Source of the DNA: Alphaproteobacteria bacterium
GTDB taxonomy: Bacteria; Pseudomonadota; Alphaproteobacteria; Ferrovibrionales; Ferrovibrionaceae
DNA length: 61,224 nucleotides
Direction of reading: 5' to 3'
Assembly (NCBI GenBank): GCA_026126165.1
Contig: JAHCJR010000008.1
Location: 1 to 61,224, forward strand
Position numbers and translations under genes: made by a program. This document shows positions 58,093 through 61,224 of the stretch, in pieces. The notes below the pieces were generated by a model. The model had not been told where the DNA came from and ran no database searches. It was given only the letters and a program-made list of their open reading frames with translations. Every line of letters starts with the position of its first letter. The stretch's first letter is position 1.

Positions 58093-59448
58093 TCATCGTG
58101 GCGTGTAGAGATAGTCGGGCAGGCCCAGCACGATCGGCGGATAGATATAGACTACCAGCATGCAGAGGAAGACCAGGAACACGAAGGGCAGGGAGCCGGC
58201 GAAGATCTGCGTCAGGCGCACATGGGGCGGGGCGACCCCCTTGAGGTAATAGGCCGACATCGCCATCGGCGGCGTCAGGAACGAGGTCTGCAGGTTGAGC
58301 GCGACCAGGATGCCGAAGAAGATCGGGTCGATGTTGAAGTGCGGCAGCAGCGGCAGGAAGATCGGCACGAAGATGATGATGATCTCGCTCCATTCGAGCG
58401 GCCAGCCGAGCAGGAAGATGATCGCCTGGGAGAGGATCAGGAAAGTGACCGGATTCAGGTCCAGTCCCAGCACGAACTCCTTGATCAGGGCCTCGCCGCC
58501 CAGGTAGGAAAACACCGAGGAGAAGGTCCACGAGCCGACGAAGAGGAAGCACACCATGGCCGAGGTGCGTGCCGTCAGATACACCGCCTCCTTCAGCCGC
58601 CCCCAGGTCAGCGAGCGGTACGCCGCCGCCAGCAACAGGCCGCCCATCGAGCCGATCGCCGCCGCCTCGGTCGGCGTCGCCAGGCCGAAGAGGATCGCGC
58701 CGAGCACCGAGAGGATGAGGAAGGCGAGCGGAAAAAAAGCCGTCAGCAGCATCCACACGACCCGGCCGAAGGGAACCTCGGTCATGCTCTTCGGCAGCTT
58801 CGGCGCGAGCTTCGGATTGACCATGGCGAGCAGGATCACATAGACGACGTACAGGCCGGCCAGCAGGAAACCGGGGATCAGGGCCGCGGCGTACAGCTTG
58901 ACCACGGACACCGCCGAGGTCGCGCCGTACACGATGAGCATGATCGAGGGCGGGATGAGGATGCCGAGCGTGCCGCCGGCACAGATGACCCCGGTGGCAA
59001 TTTTCTGGTCGTAATTGGCCTTGACCATGGCCGGCAGGGCCAGCAGGCCCATCAGCGTCACCACGGCGCCGACGATGCCGGTCGCCGTGGCGAACAGCGC
59101 GCAGGTGATCAGCGCGGCCACCGCCATCGAGCCCGGCAGGTTCCGGGCCGCCACCTGTACCGAATGGAACAGGCGGTCGAGGATGTTCGATCGCTCGACC
59201 ATGTATCCCATGAAGAGAAACAGCGGGATGGCGGTGAGTACGTCGCTCGACGTCACTTCGAATGTCTTTTGCACCAGCAGGCTGAAGACGCGGTTGTCGA
59301 AGATGTTCTCGAGCTGGTTCGGCCCCGCATAGGCGTAATAGCCGAACATGACGCCCATGGCGATCAGGGTGAAGGCGATCGGGAAACCCAGCATGACGAT
59401 GAAGATGAACAGGCCGAGCATCAGGATACCGATCTGCGGGTCGGTCAT
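58093..59448 (-). CDS. TRAP transporter large permease (DctM family)
   Basis: 451 aa from ATG at 59448; longer frame upstream is inside dctQ. About twelve helices with AIPLFLFMGYMVERSNIL, ATATGIVGAVVTLMGLLALPAM, GGTLGILIPPSIMLIVYG and NLQTSFLTPPMAMSAYYLKG. Belongs to the larger C4-dicarboxylate/mannitol-type DctM clade. Ten bases after dctQ. Confidence 0.93.
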   Translation of the reverse strand: MTDPQIGILMLGLFIFIVMLGFPIAFTLIAMGVMFGYYAYAGPNQLENIFDNRVFSLLVQKTFEVTSSDVLTAIPLFLFMGYMVERSNILDRLFHSVQVAARNLPGSMAVAALITCALFATATGIVGAVVTLMGLLALPAMVKANYDQKIATGVICAGGTLGILIPPSIMLIVYGATSAVSVVKLYAAALIPGFLLAGLYVVYVILLAMVNPKLAPKLPKSMTEVPFGRVVWMLLTAFFPLAFLILSVLGAILFGLATPTEAAAIGSMGGLLLAAAYRSLTWGRLKEAVYLTARTSAMVCFLFVGSWTFSSVFSYLGGEALIKEFVLGLDLNPVTFLILSQAIIFLLGWPLEWSEIIIIFVPIFLPLLPHFNIDPIFFGILVALNLQTSFLTPPMAMSAYYLKGVAPPHVRLTQIFAGSLPFVFLVFLCMLVVYIYPPIVLGLPDYLYTPR

Positions 59449-59458
59449 CTGGCGTCCC

Positions 59459-60049
59459 TCAGGTCTTGTCGCCGGCCGCCATGGCGCGGGCGCGTTGTTG
59501 TTCGAGAATTGCCGTCTCCATCTCCTCGACATCGTGCAGGCGATGGGGCCAGTGACCGAGGCGGATGCACAGGATGCAGCGCACCACTTCCGCGACGCCC
59601 TGCAGCACGAGGAAGGCGCCGGTCACCGGGATCAGCGCCTTGAGCGGGAAGACCGGGATGCCGGCCGGGCTGAAGATGCTGAGTTCCTTGAACATCCAGG
59701 ACATGCGCGCGAAACCCCAGCCCGCCCACATGAAGGCGAGCACGGCGGGGAAGAAGAAGACGATGTAGAGGAAGAGATCGACCCCGGCCTGCACCCGCGC
59801 CGGCCAGAGCCGGTAGATCACGTCGCCGCGCACATGGCCGTTGCGCGCGAGCGTGTAGGCGCCGGCCATGAGGAACAGCGCGCCATAGGTGATGTAGCTG
59901 ATATCGAAGGCCCAGCTCGTCGGCGCGTTGAACAGGTAGCGGGCGAAGACCTCGTAGCTGGTGCCCAGCATCAGGACCAGGATCAGCCAGCCAAAGGCCT
60001 TGCCGACCCAGGAACTCATCAAGTCGATGAAAAGAAGCAGCTTGCGCAT
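59459..60049 (-). CDS. TRAP transporter small permease (DctQ family)
   Basis: 196 aa with four hydrophobic helices and the motif SYEVFARYLFNAPTSWAFDISYITYG near residues 30-55, HVRGDVIYRLWP near 71. A charged C-terminal tail of about 30 residues (VEEMETAILEQQRARAMAAGDK) extends beyond the core. Preceded by a strong hairpin. Confidence 0.9.
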   Translation of the reverse strand: MRKLLLFIDLMSSWVGKAFGWLILVLMLGTSYEVFARYLFNAPTSWAFDISYITYGALFLMAGAYTLARNGHVRGDVIYRLWPARVQAGVDLFLYIVFFFPAVLAFMWAGWGFARMSWMFKELSIFSPAGIPVFPLKALIPVTGAFLVLQGVAEVVRCILCIRLGHWPHRLHDVEEMETAILEQQRARAMAAGDKT

Positions 60050-60081
60050 TTATCCGGCTCCGGGCTCCACCCCTGACAAGA

Positions 60082-60117
60082 CCGGACCGGAAGCCGCAGG
60101 CGCGACTCCCGGTCCGG
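60082..60117 (-). other. Intercistronic hairpin in TRAP operon
   Basis: CCGGACCGG (60082-60090) and CCGGTCCGG (60109-60117) are perfect inverted arms around an 18-base loop, between the binding-protein stop (60137) and DctQ start (60049). Such structures often raise receptor mRNA relative to permease mRNA; no T-run is seen, so a full terminator is unlikely. Confidence 0.5.
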
Positions 60118-60136
60118 ATCGCCGAATAGCCGGGAA

Positions 60137-61224
60137 CTAGAGTTCGAGCTTCCCGAAATGATGCTCGTAGGCGGTGACGTAATCGGCCGAGTTCAGGGTC
60201 TCGTAGTAGGCGACGCGCTTGGTCCACGCCTTCTGCGATTCCATCACCTTCTTCATGAAGGCATCCTTGTTGAGCTCGGCGATCAGCCCGTCCCAGGCCT
60301 TGATCTGCGCGTCGAAGATGTCTTTCGGCGTGCGGATCACGTTGACCTTCTCCTTGTCCTTCAGTTCCTGCAAGTCCTTCGAGTAGACGTCGAGGGCCTT
60401 CCAGTAATTGTCGGAGGAGGCGGCCTCGGCGGCATATTGCAGGATCGCCTGGTGCTCCTTCGGCAGGCTGTTGTACTTCGCCTTGTTGAACATGATCTCG
60501 AAATACTCGTTCGCCTGGTGGTAGGAGCCGAGCATGTAGTTCTTGGCGACGTTATGGGCGCCGAAGCGGCTGTCCGAGGTCGGGTTGTTGAACTCGAAGG
60601 CGTCGATCACGCCGCGCTCCATCGCCGGCACGATCTCGCCTCCCGGAAGCTGGGCGACCGCCATGCCCATGGCCTGCATCAGATCGGCCGCAAGGCCGAC
60701 GGTGCGGTACTTCAGGCCGCGGATCTCGCCCGCGTTCTTGAGCGGACGCTTGAACCAGCCGAGCGGCTGGGTCGGCATCGGCATGGCGAAGAAGCCGACG
60801 ATGTTGAGCTTGAGGATGTCTTCCACCAGCTCGCGATAGAGCTCCTTGCCGCCGCCGTAATAGATCCAGCCCAGGCCCTGATGGGCGTTGAAGCCGAACA
60901 CCGGGCCGGTGCCGAACAGCGAGGCGGCCTTGTGCTTGCCGTACCAGTAGACGGTCACGGTATGGGCGGCGTCGAGCACGCCGGTATGGACCGCATCCTG
61001 TACGCTGAAGGGATGCACCACCGCGCCGCCGACCAGATAGTCGACCTTGAGGCGGCCGCCCGCCATGGCGTTGACGCGGTTGCAGTAGTCCTGCGCCATC
61101 TCGCTGAAAATGTCCGACGCGGTCCAGGAGCCCTGCATCTTCAGGGTCACCGTCTGCGCCCGGCTCACCTGCGGGAAGGCGATTGTGCCGGCCGCCGCCG
61201 CGCCGGCGATGCCCGCGCCCTTGA
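60137..61224 (-). CDS. TRAP transporter substrate-binding protein, DctP family (partial at right edge)
   Basis: Periplasmic receptor; 362 visible residues. The right-edge part reads KGAGIAGAAAAGTIAFPQVSRAQT, the hydrophobic core of a signal that probably started with a Tat twin-arginine motif beyond the edge. Mature features: TLKMQGSWTASDIFSEMAQDYCNRV, TGVLDAAHTVTVYWYGK, QPLGWFKRPLKNAGEIRGLKYRTVG, ERGVIDAFEFNNPTSD. These match the subfamily that binds 2-oxo or other monocarboxylates as dimers. First gene of the TRAP-amidase operon. Confidence 0.92.
   Translation of the reverse strand, partial: KGAGIAGAAAAGTIAFPQVSRAQTVTLKMQGSWTASDIFSEMAQDYCNRVNAMAGGRLKVDYLVGGAVVHPFSVQDAVHTGVLDAAHTVTVYWYGKHKAASLFGTGPVFGFNAHQGLGWIYYGGGKELYRELVEDILKLNIVGFFAMPMPTQPLGWFKRPLKNAGEIRGLKYRTVGLAADLMQAMGMAVAQLPGGEIVPAMERGVIDAFEFNNPTSDSRFGAHNVAKNYMLGSYHQANEYFEIMFNKAKYNSLPKEHQAILQYAAEAASSDNYWKALDVYSKDLQELKDKEKVNVIRTPKDIFDAQIKAWDGLIAELNKDAFMKKVMESQKAWTKRVAYYETLNSADYVTAYEHHFGKLEL

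Noticed and set aside
1-61224. CRISPR arrays, insertion sequences, integrases, prophage or defence genes.
   Set aside because: None seen: no regularly spaced repeats, no transposase-like motifs and no att-like duplication at the tRNA-Val gene.

Overview
The window is GC-rich (about two thirds G+C by eye), densely packed and shows the codon bias of an alphaproteobacterium. This assignment rests on style only: GTG/TTG starts, ATGA/GTGA operon overlaps, TRAP and TTT transporters, and a 6-TM adenylate cyclase. There is no rRNA, insertion sequence, integrase or CRISPR array. One tRNA and the glmU-glmS pair mark it as chromosomal. The left 45 kb is almost entirely catabolic (three gene clusters with their own transporters and regulators). 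The right 15 kb is mostly housekeeping, followed by another small-acid transport and oxidation group.

Region 1 (1-15.4 kb): a peptide-type ABC importer (binding protein, two permeases and a fused double ATPase cut by the left edge), an M81/MlrC-type metallopeptidase, an aspartate-dehydrogenase-like enzyme overlapping an MmgE/PrpD protein, an FCD-type GntR regulator, a DadA-like FAD oxidoreductase, a DUF1445 hydro-lyase-like protein, a second orphan binding protein, a small unknown protein and a thiamine-diphosphate enzyme. Every promoter gap here carries a TTGTATACAA-like palindrome, so I infer one local regulon run by the GntR protein. The substrate looks like a modified amino acid or peptide.

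Region 2 (15.4-25.4 kb): a UTRA-type GntR regulator diverges from a tight operon tctB-tctA-tctC, class IV aminotransferase, hydantoinase/oxoprolinase HyuB-HyuA, threonine-aldolase-like enzyme and a carboxymuconolactone-decarboxylase-like protein. A 19-bp near-palindrome lies in the divergent gap.

Region 3 (25.5-45.6 kb): enzymes that together form a plausible chain from a 2-oxo acid through aldehyde, acid and CoA thioester to beta-oxidation: ThDP enzyme, aldehyde dehydrogenases, split ADP-forming acyl-CoA synthetase, acyl-CoA dehydrogenase, enoyl-CoA hydratase, SDRs, thiolase with DUF35 partner. They are accompanied by three small muconolactone-isomerase-type proteins, a quinone reductase, a cupin and a TRAP transporter. 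Five promoter gaps share a second palindrome, GTTA-N9-TAAC (one copy N6). The only regulator gene in the region is an Rrf2-family protein with a single cysteine. Several enzymes here lack textbook catalytic residues.

Region 4 (45.6-61.2 kb): membrane adenylate cyclase, small unknown protein, tRNA-Val(CAC), protein tyrosine phosphatase, phosphoglycolate phosphatase, GlmU, GlmS, two small lipoproteins, a LysR/thioesterase divergent pair with an 18-bp perfect palindrome at the LysR start, GabD-type dehydrogenase, small membrane proteins, a degenerate amidase-like protein and a second TRAP transporter cut by the right edge. No gene-free stretch exceeds about 300 bases except 47543-47859, which holds a hairpin and the tRNA.
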